From NCBI GenBank assembly GCA_020851235.1, contig JADZDD010000035.1, positions 372,001-436,000 of the forward strand: a stretch of 64,000 nt of DNA, read 5' to 3'. The notes below the pieces were generated by a model. The model made no database searches and was not told where the DNA came from. It saw only the letters and a program-made list of their open reading frames with translations. Source of the DNA: Burkholderiales bacterium. GTDB lineage: Bacteria; Pseudomonadota; Gammaproteobacteria; Burkholderiales; Casimicrobiaceae. Positions 1 through 9,502 of this stretch are shown here, one piece after another. Numbering within the stretch: the first letter of the stretch is position 1; each line of letters opens with the position of its first letter. The position numbers were made by a program, and so were the translations under genes.

Positions 1-1146
1 ACGACCAACTCGTTCACTCTCGTCGCGGTACCCCTGTTCGTCCTGATGGGCGAGATCATCCTGCGCAGCGGCGTATCCAAGCGCTTCTACAGTGCACTCT
101 CCACGCTGACGTATGGCGTACGCGGGGGGCTTGCGCAATCGAACGTGGTCGGCAGCGCGATCTTCGCCGCGGTCTCGGGCTCGTCGACCGCCACGGCGCT
201 TACGATCGGAACGGTCGCCCTGCCCGAGATGCGCAAGCATGGCTACGATGATCGCCTGACCCTCGGCACCCTCACCGGGGGTGGCTGCCTCGGGATCCTC
301 ATTCCACCGTCGATTCCGATGGTCATCTACGCTGCCGTAGTGCAGGAATCGGTCATCGATCTGTTCATGGCCGGGGTGCTGCCGGGCCTGCTGCTTGCCG
401 GGATGTTCATGGCCTGGGTCGCGTTCCTCGTGGCACGCCATCCCGCGTGGGTGCCACCGAAGCGTACGCGACCACCCCTCTCCCTCGCATTGCGCGCACT
501 CCGGGACTGCATCCCGGTGACGCTCCTCCTCCTCGCCATTCTGGGCGGCATGTACTTCGGGATCGTAACTCCGACGGAAGCCGCCGCGTTCGGCTGTGCC
601 ATGGCGGCACTGCTCGGTCTCGTCTACCGGGAAATGACGCTGGCGGCGTTTCGCACCGCGCTGCGCAATTCGATCGTGACCAATGCCGTCATCATGTTCA
701 TCATCATCAACGCGCAGATCCTGAGTTTCGCATTCACGACGGCGGGCATCGGCCGTGGCGTCGCGACCGCCCTGGGCACGCTCGGTGTCGCCCCATTCGT
801 GTTCTTCTGCATCCTGGTCGCGGTCTACCTCATCCTGGGCATGTTCGTGGACGGCATCTCGATGATGCTGCTCACGGTACCGCTCCTCTATCCGACCATC
901 CAGGCCATGGGATTCTCAGGCGTCTGGTTCGGGGTCGTCCTCGTGGTCCTGATCGAGCTCGGGCAACTCACGCCTCCCATGGGGCTCAACCTCTTCGCCG
1001 TCCACTCGATCGCCGCGCCATCATCGATCGGGACGATCGCCCGATCGTCGCTGCCGTACGCCGCCATCATCGTCCTGCTCTGCTTCATCCTGTACTGGAT
1101 GCCAGCGATCGCGCTGTGGTTGCCCGCCACGCTGAAGGGGACGTGA
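1..1146 (+). CDS. TRAP transporter large permease (DctM family), 5' partial
   Basis: Inner-membrane ion-coupled subunit of a tripartite TRAP carboxylate importer. The reading frame is open from base 1: fifteen codons (TTNSFTLVAVPLFVL) precede the first ATG at 46, so the true start lies outside the window. About 381 residues are visible, most of a DctM protein of about 425 residues. The signature AVSGSSTATA and the PPSIPMVIYA stretch are typical of DctM, followed by several hydrophobic membrane segments. The stop (1144-1146) overlaps the ATG of the next gene by one base (TGATG), so the two are probably translationally coupled. Together with the aldolase-like enzyme and hydantoinase downstream, it probably imports the compound they degrade. 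The substrate is not evident. Confidence 0.93.
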   Translation, partial: TTNSFTLVAVPLFVLMGEIILRSGVSKRFYSALSTLTYGVRGGLAQSNVVGSAIFAAVSGSSTATALTIGTVALPEMRKHGYDDRLTLGTLTGGGCLGILIPPSIPMVIYAAVVQESVIDLFMAGVLPGLLLAGMFMAWVAFLVARHPAWVPPKRTRPPLSLALRALRDCIPVTLLLLAILGGMYFGIVTPTEAAAFGCAMAALLGLVYREMTLAAFRTALRNSIVTNAVIMFIIINAQILSFAFTTAGIGRGVATALGTLGVAPFVFFCILVAVYLILGMFVDGISMMLLTVPLLYPTIQAMGFSGVWFGVVLVVLIELGQLTPPMGLNLFAVHSIAAPSSIGTIARSSLPYAAIIVLLCFILYWMPAIALWLPATLKGT

Positions 1147-2189
1147 TGGCAGTGATCGATCTGCGCAGTGACTTCCTTTCGCACAGCTCGGACGCGATGG
1201 CAGCAGCCGCACGCGACGCTGCGCAATCCCGCCATTTCGGGCTGCGCGAGGACCCCTGGCAGCGCAAACTCGAGGCTCGGATAGCCGGCCTCCTTGGCCA
1301 GGAAGACGCACTGATCTTTCCGACCTGCACGATGGCCAATACCGTCGCGCTTCTGCTGCACACGGCACCCGGCGAGACCGTCGTGACCCAGCATGACGCG
1401 CACGTTCTCGTGTCCGAGGCCAATGCCGGCGCCGCATTGGGCGGCGTTCGCATGACGACGGTCGATGTCGAAGGCGCGCTTCCGCCGCTCCCCTCGTGGG
1501 AGCGTGCCGTCGGCATCGAGCCCGATGCGCAGCGCTCGCGCGTGGCCCTCGCCGTCGTGGAGAACACGCACATGCGCGCGGGCGGCATCGCGCTACCGGC
1601 GAACTACGTCGACGACGTGATCACCTTGGTGCGGGCGCGAGGCTGCGCGCTCCATCTCGACGGCTCCCGTATCTTCTACGCCGCATCCGCGCTCGGCACG
1701 ACACCCGCACGACTTGCCAGCGCGTTCGATACCGTCTCGGTCAGCCTCAACAAGACGTTCGGCGCACCGATCGGCGCCGCGCTCGCGGCAAGCGCCGTCT
1801 ACATCGATCGCGCGCTGGTTCTGCGCCAGCGTCTGGGGGGTGGCCTGCGCCCGATCGGCGCTGCAGCAGCGGCGACGCTCGCGGGGCTCGACGATCTCGC
1901 GCACATCGCGCAGTGCAACGCCCTCGCGGCGCGGCTCGCGTCCGGTCTCGCCGGCCTCCCCTGCATCGCACCGCAGGCGCCCGCGGAACCGACGAACATC
2001 GTCCTGGCGCAAGTCTTACTCCCGTGGACGGCAGCCGCGGTGTGCGACGCGCTCGCGGCGGACGACATCCTCGCGCTGCCGATGGGCGCCGAGCACATCC
2101 GCATGGTGACCTATCGCGGCATCACCGCGCAAGAGATCGAGCAGGTGATCGAGCGCTTCGGTGAACTGTTGCGCCGACCCCCGCGCTGA
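1146..2189 (+). CDS. Threonine-aldolase-like PLP enzyme (beta-eliminating lyase family)
   Basis: Fold-type I PLP enzyme of the low-specificity L-threonine aldolase family, which splits L-threonine or other beta-hydroxy amino acids into glycine and an aldehyde. It has 347 residues, the usual size. It begins MAVIDLRSDF, matching the family's conserved IDLRSD opening. HLDGSRIF (around residue 163) supplies the cofactor Asp, and SVSLNKTFGAPIG (around 200) carries the Schiff-base Lys. The ATG overlaps the upstream TRAP permease stop by one base, so I reject longer in-frame starts, which would lie inside that gene. hyuA follows 37 bases downstream. Substrate and stereochemistry cannot be read from the sequence, and a related lyase activity is possible. 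Confidence 0.88.
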   Translation: MAVIDLRSDFLSHSSDAMAAAARDAAQSRHFGLREDPWQRKLEARIAGLLGQEDALIFPTCTMANTVALLLHTAPGETVVTQHDAHVLVSEANAGAALGGVRMTTVDVEGALPPLPSWERAVGIEPDAQRSRVALAVVENTHMRAGGIALPANYVDDVITLVRARGCALHLDGSRIFYAASALGTTPARLASAFDTVSVSLNKTFGAPIGAALAASAVYIDRALVLRQRLGGGLRPIGAAAAATLAGLDDLAHIAQCNALAARLASGLAGLPCIAPQAPAEPTNIVLAQVLLPWTAAAVCDALAADDILALPMGAEHIRMVTYRGITAQEIEQVIERFGELLRRPPR

Positions 2190-2226
2190 CGCGCCGAAAC
2201 ACGACGTACGCAAGGAATAGCGAGAC

Positions 2227-4362
2227 ATGGCATACCGCATTGGCATCGACATTGGTGGCACGTTCACCGACTTCGCCCTCTTCGACGATCAGGGCCAGGA
2301 GATGGTCGTGCACAAGGCACTCACCACGCCGAAGGCTCCCGAGCAGGCGGTGCTCGACGGTGTACGCGCCATCACGAGCCAGACAGGCATCACGCCAGCC
2401 GACGTGTCGATGATCGTGCACGGAACGACCCTGGTGACTAACGCGGTGATCGAGCGCCGGGGCACCCCCACGGCAATGATCGTCACCGGGGGTTTTCGCG
2501 ACATCCTCGACATTGCGATGGAGCAGCGCTACGACCTCTTCGACCTGCGCATCCGCTTTCCGTCACCTCTTGTGCCGCGCCCGTTGCGATTCGAGGTTCC
2601 CGAGCGCATCAAGGCAGACGGCTCCGTACGACAGGCGCTTGACCTTGGGGCGCTCGCAACCATCGAGGACGGGTTGGCAAGCGCCGTTACCGCGCAAGGC
2701 GTGCGTGCGGTCGCGGTCTGTCTCCTGCATTCGTACGCCAATCCGGCGCACGAGCTCGCCGTTGTCGATTGGCTGCAAGACCGATTTCCGGACCTCAAGG
2801 TCTCGGCTTCGTCGGTCGTGTTTCCGTTCGCGCGTGAGTACCAACGCTGGACCACGGCGTGCCTCAATGCCTACGTGCAGCCTCTCGTCGATGCCTACAT
2901 CGATCGCCTCGAACGGGGGCTCGCCGATGCCGGATTTCGTGGACGCTTTCTCATCATGAGCTCGTCGGGCAGCACCTTGACCCCAGAGATGGCGCGGCGA
3001 TATCCGGTGCGCCTCCTCGAATCGGGCCCGGCAGCAGGTGCGCTCATGGCGGCGCGCCATAGCGCGACCCTCGAGACGCCGCAAGTTCTCTCCTTCGACA
3101 TGGGTGGCACCACGGCCAAGGGCTGTGTCGTGCGCGACCACGTTCCTCTCAAGCGCTACGAATTCGAGGTCGCACGCGTGCATGAGTTCAAGCGCGGCAG
3201 CGGCTTGCCGATCAAGATTCCCGTCATCGACATGATCGAGATCGGGTCAGGCGGTGGGAGTCTTGCCGACCTCGACGCGCGCGGCGTGATCGGCGTCGGG
3301 CCCCGCAGCGCCGGTGCGGATCCCGGTCCGGCCTGCTACGGTCGTGGCGGCGATGCCCCGACGCTCACTGACGCCAATCTCGTTCTCGGTTATCTCGGCG
3401 CGACATCGTTCCTGGGCGGCAGGATGCACCTCGACGTGGACGCGTCGCGTCGCGCGCTCGTCGATCACCTCGGCGCGCGATTGGGAGTCGATGCACAGCG
3501 CGCGGCGTGGGGCGTGCACGAGACGATCAACGAGGATGTCGCCAAGGCCTTTCGCGTGCACGCGTCGGAGCGCGGAGTCGACTATCGCCGCTGCAGCATG
3601 ATCGTGTTCGGTGGTTCCGGACCGATTCACGGCGCACGCATCGCACGCAAGCTGCGCATTCCGCGCGTGATCTGCCCAACAGGGGCGGGCGTAATGTCGG
3701 CGTTCGGACTCCTGGCGAGTCCGGCGGGCTTCGAAGTCGTGCAATCGCTGCGTACCCCACTGGCATCGATGACGCCCGAACGGTTCACCGAAATCATCGG
3801 TGAACTCGAGGCTCGCGTGCGCGAGCAACTCCTGTCGGCGAGTGGCGAGACCGGGCGATCGCATGTTCTCGTACGCCTCGACATGCGCTACGTTGGCCAG
3901 GGCTACGAGATCGAGATCCTGCTACCGGAAGGTGATCCCGCCCGCGTGCTGCCAACGCTCGCCCAGCGCTTCGCCGACGCGTATGCCGGGATTTTCGGGT
4001 TGAGCTTGGCCGGTCGTGAGATCGAGATCGTCGCATGGAAGGTCGAGGTTCAAGGCGCGCCGCCTGCCGCGGAGGGTACGTATCGGCTCCGTTCAACGGG
4101 GACGAGCGGCAGCGCCTTGCGTGGCCATCGCAGTGCGTATTTCGCCGACATGGGCGAGGCGGTGGACTGTCCCGTATACGACCGCTATCGTCTTCAGACC
4201 GGCATGACCATCGACGGCCCCGCCCTCGTCGAGGAGGCGGAATCGACGTGTGTCATCGGCCCCGGCGATCGGGCGCACGTCGACCCCGCCGGGCACCTCG
4301 TAATCGACATCGCCATCACGACGACCGGCGCCACGCGAGCGGCCATCGCGGCAGAAGCCTAG
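2227..4362 (+). CDS. hyuA: Hydantoinase/5-oxoprolinase family protein, subunit A
   Basis: ATP-dependent cyclic amide hydrolase subunit (N-methylhydantoinase A/acetone carboxylase/5-oxoprolinase family). The 711 residues match the family. The N-terminal actin-like ATPase phosphate loop is GIDIGGTFTDF (residues 5-15). A second phosphate motif, DMGGTTAKG, lies near residue 292, and FGGSGPIHG near 461. It is followed 33 bases later by hyuB, its obligate partner in this family. AAGGA, about 12 bases before the ATG, is a weak ribosome site. The family opens lactam rings such as hydantoins or 5-oxoproline, and some members carboxylate ketones. Which reaction applies here is not decided by sequence alone. 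Confidence 0.93.
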   Translation: MAYRIGIDIGGTFTDFALFDDQGQEMVVHKALTTPKAPEQAVLDGVRAITSQTGITPADVSMIVHGTTLVTNAVIERRGTPTAMIVTGGFRDILDIAMEQRYDLFDLRIRFPSPLVPRPLRFEVPERIKADGSVRQALDLGALATIEDGLASAVTAQGVRAVAVCLLHSYANPAHELAVVDWLQDRFPDLKVSASSVVFPFAREYQRWTTACLNAYVQPLVDAYIDRLERGLADAGFRGRFLIMSSSGSTLTPEMARRYPVRLLESGPAAGALMAARHSATLETPQVLSFDMGGTTAKGCVVRDHVPLKRYEFEVARVHEFKRGSGLPIKIPVIDMIEIGSGGGSLADLDARGVIGVGPRSAGADPGPACYGRGGDAPTLTDANLVLGYLGATSFLGGRMHLDVDASRRALVDHLGARLGVDAQRAAWGVHETINEDVAKAFRVHASERGVDYRRCSMIVFGGSGPIHGARIARKLRIPRVICPTGAGVMSAFGLLASPAGFEVVQSLRTPLASMTPERFTEIIGELEARVREQLLSASGETGRSHVLVRLDMRYVGQGYEIEILLPEGDPARVLPTLAQRFADAYAGIFGLSLAGREIEIVAWKVEVQGAPPAAEGTYRLRSTGTSGSALRGHRSAYFADMGEAVDCPVYDRYRLQTGMTIDGPALVEEAESTCVIGPGDRAHVDPAGHLVIDIAITTTGATRAAIAAEA

Positions 4363-4395
4363 AGAAGGCCGCCGGCTCACCCTTCATTCCACACC

Positions 4396-6024
4396 GTGTC
4401 CATGATCGACTCCATCACCCTCGGCATCCAATGGGATCGCCTCATTTCGATCGCCGACGAGATCATCAACTCACTCGTCCGCTCGTCCTTCTCCACCAAT
4501 GTTCGCGAAAGCTACGACCTGTCCTGCGTCGTGTTCGACAGCCATGGCCGCGCGATTGCACAGGGCGCGTACAGCGTCCCTTCGTTCACCGGAACCGCAC
4601 CGGCAACGCTGGCCGCGATGCTCGAGCGTTTTCCGCCTTCGACGTTGCGCGCGGGCGATGTGGTCATCACCAACGATCCATGGCTCGGCACAGGTCATCT
4701 GTTCGACATCAACGTCATGCAACCGGTGTTTCGCAAGGGTGCCATCGTCGGTTATGCGATGAGCATCACGCACTTGCCCGACATCGGCGGCGCGGGTTAC
4801 TCCGCTGCGGCGCGCGAGGTATACGAGGAGGGCTTGCGCCTGCCGCCGTGCCTTCTTGCGCGCGCGGGTGAAATCGACCCAGTCCTCCTGGAGCTCGTCC
4901 GTGTCAACGTGCGTGTTCCTGAGCAGACGATCGGCGACCTCCTCGCGAATGTCGCGTGCACCTCCGTCGGCGCCCGGATGCTGAACGAGTTCATGGACGA
5001 GTATCGTCTCGAGTCGATCGACCCCCTCGCCGACGCGATCCTCGCGCAGTCGGAGCAGGCGATTCGCCACGAACTCGCCCAGTTGCCCTCCGGAACCTAT
5101 CGCAACGCGATCCAGATCGAGGGACAGGAGGGTCCGCTCACGCTCGCCGTGGCTGTCACGCTGGACAACGGGGAAGTCGTTGCCGACTTCAGCGGCACGA
5201 GCGACGCGATCCAGTACGCCATCAACGTTCCCCTGTGCTACACGCGTGCGATGACGTGTTACGCGATCAAGTGCCTCACCACACCGCGCATTCCGAACAA
5301 CGAAGGGAGCGTGCGCCCCATCATGGTGCTCGCTCCCGCGGGTTGCCTGCTCAATGCGCAGTCTCCCTCGCCCACGGGCGGGCGACACATCGTTGGCCAT
5401 TTCGTGGTGCCGCTCATCTTCGGTGCGCTTGCAAAGATCGTTCCGGATCGGGTGCAAGCCGACTCAGGCATGCTGAATCTCATCAACGTGCAAGGCACGA
5501 CTCGCGACGGCCGCGACGTGTCGAGCATCTTCTTCGCGTCGGGAGGCTTCGGTGCACTCGCAGGGCAGGACGGCGCACCGACGACCCCGTCGCCTTCGAA
5601 TATGACGGGAAGCTCGATCGAGATCTGGGAGGACCTGACGGGCGTGTTCATCGAATCGAAGGCACTCCTCCCGGACAGTGGTGGTCCAGGGGAATTTCGG
5701 GGCGGACTCGGTCAGCGAATCGAGTTCGTCAATGACAGTGGACACGAGATGTCGATCGCCTTCCTCGCGGGGCGCACCGAGTTCCCGCCTCTCGGAGTGC
5801 GTGGCGGGCGGCCAGGGCGGTTGCGCGAGGTGCGCGTAAACGGCAAGACCGCCGACCCGAAAGGCCGCTATATCCTGGCCCCAGGCGATCGGGTCACGAC
5901 CTTCGAGGCAGGCGGCGGCGGCTACGGCGACCCCGCGCGGCGCGACGCAGCCGCTCTCGCACACGACATTGCAATGGGATTCGTGACGCCTGATCGGGCG
6001 ATGATCGACTATCCGGCGGGGTGA
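4396..6024 (+). CDS. hyuB: Hydantoinase/5-oxoprolinase family protein, subunit B
   Basis: Partner subunit of HyuA, 542 residues, normal for HyuB. Family hallmarks include the ITNDPWLGTGH segment near residue 95, DFSGTS near 262 and the C-terminal glycine-rich AGGGGYGDPARR near 508. The chosen start is GTG at 4396; an ATG two codons later (4402) is equally possible. It lies 33 bases after hyuA, in the same transcript as the TRAP permease and aldolase-like gene. HyuA and HyuB act as a complex in the cytoplasm. This is the last gene of the rightward operon; the next gene is convergent, and the 55-base gap shows no strong terminator. Confidence 0.93.
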   Translation: MSMIDSITLGIQWDRLISIADEIINSLVRSSFSTNVRESYDLSCVVFDSHGRAIAQGAYSVPSFTGTAPATLAAMLERFPPSTLRAGDVVITNDPWLGTGHLFDINVMQPVFRKGAIVGYAMSITHLPDIGGAGYSAAAREVYEEGLRLPPCLLARAGEIDPVLLELVRVNVRVPEQTIGDLLANVACTSVGARMLNEFMDEYRLESIDPLADAILAQSEQAIRHELAQLPSGTYRNAIQIEGQEGPLTLAVAVTLDNGEVVADFSGTSDAIQYAINVPLCYTRAMTCYAIKCLTTPRIPNNEGSVRPIMVLAPAGCLLNAQSPSPTGGRHIVGHFVVPLIFGALAKIVPDRVQADSGMLNLINVQGTTRDGRDVSSIFFASGGFGALAGQDGAPTTPSPSNMTGSSIEIWEDLTGVFIESKALLPDSGGPGEFRGGLGQRIEFVNDSGHEMSIAFLAGRTEFPPLGVRGGRPGRLREVRVNGKTADPKGRYILAPGDRVTTFEAGGGGYGDPARRDAAALAHDIAMGFVTPDRAMIDYPAG

Positions 6025-6079
6025 ATGAACGCCCCTACCGCGCAGATCCTTCCGCTCACACCACCTTGCGCCCCGCGCC

Positions 6080-6802
6080 TCACTCCGCGAGCGTCCCGCC
6101 TTGCACGGCGTTGCGCGCGAAGAGCTCGCGCACGAGGCCGCTCGACTTGGCGTCGTCGATGAAGGCCGAAAGGTACGCAGCGCCGGCTTCCTTCGCGCGT
6201 GCCGTCGCCATCGCCTGGCGGATCGTCATGAAGGCGCCGGGCAGGAGACGGGTGCCGGCGAGCGAGCGAGCGATGCCTTCGACCTGCGGTCTCACGCCTG
6301 CCACCGCGTCGACGCGCTGGTCGCGCAGCAGTCCCGGCACGTCCGCGATGGCAGGCACGCGCACGAGCGTCGCGTGCGCAAGCTCGCGGGTGAGGTAGAG
6401 ATCGTAGGCGCTGCCCTGGACGACGCCGACGCGCACATCCGCGGCGTCGACGCCGCCCATGTCGTGAATCGCCGAGTCCTGCGGCACGGCGTAGATCCCC
6501 TCGATCAGGACGTACGGTGCGGTGAAGGCGAGCTTGGCGGCGCGCACCGGCTCGATCGCCATGAAGCACACGTCCCATGCGTCACTCTCGAATCCCGCAA
6601 AGACCTGGCCGGCCTGTTCGTAGGGCACGAAGGCGAGCGGGACAGCGAGGCGGCGCGCGAGCTCGCGCGCGAGATCGGCGGAGATTCCGCCGGGGGCGCC
6701 GTCGGGACCACGTCGGGCGAGCACGGGATTGCCGTAGTTGATCGCGGCACGCAGCGTGCCGGAGGGTGCGAGTTCGCGCGCCGCTGCGCTCGGGTCGGAC
6801 AT
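6080..6802 (-). CDS. Family 3 solute-binding protein without a signal peptide
   Basis: Periplasmic-binding-protein fold of the amino-acid (PBPb/family 3) type, 240 residues. GTLRAAINYGNPVLA opens the ligand domain, and the middle carries RVGVVQGSAYDLYL and DQRVDAVAG, typical of these proteins. It starts directly with MSDPSAAAREL and the mature fold: there is no hydrophobic leader. The start is well supported because GAGGAG lies just upstream of the ATG. Family members are normally exported ABC receptors. Here the protein should remain cytosolic unless a different start is used, so it may be a soluble sensor or enzyme. No permease or ATPase gene is adjacent. Confidence 0.8.
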   Translation of the reverse strand: MSDPSAAARELAPSGTLRAAINYGNPVLARRGPDGAPGGISADLARELARRLAVPLAFVPYEQAGQVFAGFESDAWDVCFMAIEPVRAAKLAFTAPYVLIEGIYAVPQDSAIHDMGGVDAADVRVGVVQGSAYDLYLTRELAHATLVRVPAIADVPGLLRDQRVDAVAGVRPQVEGIARSLAGTRLLPGAFMTIRQAMATARAKEAGAAYLSAFIDDAKSSGLVRELFARNAVQGGTLAE

Positions 6803-6845
6803 GAAGCTCTCCTCGGTCGGGAACGCCGATTGTAAGTGGCCCGCG

Positions 6846-7268
6846 TCACTGCCCCAGCACGTGCACCATCACTTCGCGGCGATGTGGTCGCGTGCGATGC
6901 TCCCAAAGGTAGATCCCCTGCCAGGTTCCGAGCGCGAGGCGGCCGGCGACGACGGGAATGGAGAGCGTCACCGCGGTCAGTGCGGCGCGCACGTGCGCGG
7001 GCATGTCGTCGGGACCTTCATCGCGATGCCGGAACAGCGCATCCCCGTCGCGCACCAGACGCGCGAAGAAGCGCTCGAGATCGGCCCGCACCTCGGGGTC
7101 GGCGTTCTCCTGGATGACGAGACTTGCCGAGGTGTGGCGCACGAAGAGCGTGGCGAGCCCGGTGGCCAGTTCCGCACCGCGAACGACAGCCGACACTTGG
7201 GCCGTGATGTCGACAAGCCCGCGGCCGCGACTTGCAATCGCGAGTGTCGTGGTCACTTGGCGCAGCAT
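6846..7268 (-). CDS. yjbQ: YjbQ family protein (UPF0047)
   Basis: Small conserved protein of the YjbQ/UPF0047 family, 140 residues from the ATG at 7268. Family marks are FVRHTSASLVIQENADP, the histidine-bearing DGDALFRHRDEGPDDMPAH, and the C-terminal LGTWQGIYLWEHR. The conserved histidines form a probable metal or active site. Members have been reported to have weak thiamine-phosphate synthase activity, but the physiological role is unclear. An in-frame ATG at 7322 would add 18 low-complexity residues and give a length unusual for the family, so I prefer 7268. It is divergent from the ABC exporter at 7445. Confidence 0.9.
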   Translation of the reverse strand: MLRQVTTTLAIASRGRGLVDITAQVSAVVRGAELATGLATLFVRHTSASLVIQENADPEVRADLERFFARLVRDGDALFRHRDEGPDDMPAHVRAALTAVTLSIPVVAGRLALGTWQGIYLWEHRTRPHRREVMVHVLGQ

Positions 7269-7444
7269 GCGCAAAGCATACGGGAAACCGCCCCCGCTGC
7301 AGTTCGCCGGCGCCTGCGACATCGTGCCGCCGACGCTGCGGTGGGGCGTGGCCTACGGTAAGCTACGCACCCTTTGGCCCGGCAAGTCCAGCGGATCACC
7401 CGTCCGCGGGGATGGCGCCGCGCCATAACGGCGGAAGATCCCGC

Positions 7445-9415
7445 GTGTTCGCCTACTTCGAACGACTCGTCGACCCGTTTCCCGAAGCGCTGCCCAAGCC
7501 GGTGCCTCGGTCCTTCTTCGCCTTCCTGTGGGCGATATCGCGAGGGCTGCGCAAGTACCTCCTGGCGACGGTGCTCTTGACCGGCGCCATCGGCGCCTTC
7601 GAAGCGTTGCTCTTCGCGTTCATGGGCCGTGTGGTCGACTGGCTCGCAGCCGTCGAACCGGCGCAGCTCCTGACCCGGGAGCGCGGCAACCTCACCCTGC
7701 TCGCGGGCGTGCTCATCGCGAGCATCCTGCTCGTCGCGCTCCAGTCGGCGGTCAAGCAGCAAGGGCTCTTCGGCAACTTCCCGATGCTGCTGCGCTGGAA
7801 CTTCCACCGGCTCATGCTCGCGCAGAGCATGCATTTCTACCAGGACGAGTTTGCCGGCCGCATCGCCACCAAGGTGATGCAAACGGCACTCGCCGCGCGC
7901 GACACCTGGCTCATCGTCTGCGAGCTCGTGGTGTTCATCGTCATCTACTTCGTCACGCTGCTCGCGGTCCTCGGCGACTTCGACGTGCGCCTGCTGGTCC
8001 CGTTCGTGGGCTGGCTCGTCGCCTACGTCGCGGCGCTGTGGTTCTTCGTGCCCCGGTTGGGTCGCATCGGCAAGGAGCAGGCCGACGCACGCTCGCTCAT
8101 GACCGGCCGCATCACGGATGCGTACACCAACATCGCGACGGTGAAGCTGTTCTCGCATTCGCGGCGCGAAGCCGGGTACGCGCGGGGCGCGATGCGCGAG
8201 TTCCTCGCCACGGTGCATGCGCAGATGCGCCTCGTCACCGGCTTCGAGATCACCAATCACGCGCTGTCCATGCTGCTCGTGATCGCGACCGCGGGGATCG
8301 TGCTGTGGCTCTGGACACGAGGCGAGGTCGGGGTCGGTGCGGTCGCGGCCTCGACCGCGATGGCGCTGCGGCTCAACGGGATCTCGCACTGGGTCATGTG
8401 GGAAATGGCCGCGCTCTTCGAGCACGTCGGCACCGTGGAGGACGGGATCGTGACGCTGTCGAAACCGCACGCGGTGGTCGACGCCCCCGACGCGAAGCCG
8501 CTCGTCGTCACGCGCGGCGACATCCGCTTCGAGCACGTGTCGTTCGGCTACGGCGCCCAGGCGAACGTGATCGACGATCTGTCGCTGCACATCCGCCCCG
8601 GCGAGAAGATCGGACTCGTGGGACGTTCCGGCGCGGGCAAGTCGACCATCGTCAACCTCCTGCTGCGCTTCTACGACGTGGCCGGAGGTCGCATCGAGAT
8701 CGACGGTCAGGACATCGCGCACGTCACGCAGGAGAGCCTGCGCGCGCAGATCGGCATGGTCACGCAGGACACGTCGCTGCTGCACCGCTCGGTGCGTGAC
8801 AACGTCGTCTACGGTCGTCCGGACGCCACCGAGGCGGAGATGGCGGCCGCGGCCGCGCGGGCGGAGGCCGACAGCTTCATCGACCAGCTCGTCGATCCCA
8901 AGGGACGGCGCGGCTACGATGCGCACGTGGGCGAGCGCGGGGTCAAGCTCTCCGGAGGTCAGCGGCAACGCATCGCCATTGCCCGCGTGATGCTCAAGGA
9001 TGCGCCGATCCTGCTCCTCGACGAGGCGACGAGCGCGCTCGACAGCGAGGTCGAGGCGGCGATCCAGGCGAGCCTCGACCGGCTGATGGAGGGCAAGACC
9101 GTGGTCGCGATCGCCCACCGTCTCTCCACCATTGCGGCGATGGATCGCCTCCTCGTGCTCGATCGTGGCCGGGTGGTCGAGGAAGGCGATCACAAGAGCC
9201 TGCTCGCGCGCGGCGGCATCTACGCCAGGCTTTGGGCACACCAGAGTGGTGGATTCCTCGCCGGGGACACCGAAGACGCGGCGATCGAAGTCGAGCAGCC
9301 CGATGCGGTCGGCGCGTTCGATGCCGACGCGGAACGGGGCTCGCTCATCCGCCGCGTGCAGGCCGCGAGCGGCGGGCACGATCTTCCGACGGGTTCCGAT
9401 CCCGTGCCACGCTGA
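7445..9415 (+). CDS. ABC exporter, fused transmembrane and ATPase domains
   Basis: Half-size ABC exporter (MsbA/ATM-like architecture), 656 residues. An N-terminal membrane domain (about residues 35-330) is followed by a nucleotide-binding domain. Walker A is GRSGAGKST near residue 393, the signature LSGGQRQR near 503, Walker B plus D-loop ILLLDEATSALD near 522, and the switch His in AIAHRLST. It would homodimerise in the inner membrane. I chose GTG 7445 because CGGAAG lies about 7 bases upstream and the product then opens with MFAYFERLVDP. ATG at 7412 is an alternative with a poorer ribosome site. The substrate is unknown; lipids, peptides or drugs are possible for this group. Confidence 0.9.
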   Translation: MFAYFERLVDPFPEALPKPVPRSFFAFLWAISRGLRKYLLATVLLTGAIGAFEALLFAFMGRVVDWLAAVEPAQLLTRERGNLTLLAGVLIASILLVALQSAVKQQGLFGNFPMLLRWNFHRLMLAQSMHFYQDEFAGRIATKVMQTALAARDTWLIVCELVVFIVIYFVTLLAVLGDFDVRLLVPFVGWLVAYVAALWFFVPRLGRIGKEQADARSLMTGRITDAYTNIATVKLFSHSRREAGYARGAMREFLATVHAQMRLVTGFEITNHALSMLLVIATAGIVLWLWTRGEVGVGAVAASTAMALRLNGISHWVMWEMAALFEHVGTVEDGIVTLSKPHAVVDAPDAKPLVVTRGDIRFEHVSFGYGAQANVIDDLSLHIRPGEKIGLVGRSGAGKSTIVNLLLRFYDVAGGRIEIDGQDIAHVTQESLRAQIGMVTQDTSLLHRSVRDNVVYGRPDATEAEMAAAAARAEADSFIDQLVDPKGRRGYDAHVGERGVKLSGGQRQRIAIARVMLKDAPILLLDEATSALDSEVEAAIQASLDRLMEGKTVVAIAHRLSTIAAMDRLLVLDRGRVVEEGDHKSLLARGGIYARLWAHQSGGFLAGDTEDAAIEVEQPDAVGAFDADAERGSLIRRVQAASGGHDLPTGSDPVPR

Positions 9416-9502
9416 CGTTCCTTCCCGCAGCGGCGGATCGAAGCCGCGCCGGTTGCAGCTCAAGATCCGTCGCAGCTCGATCGCCGCCATACTGTTGCCA
9501 TC

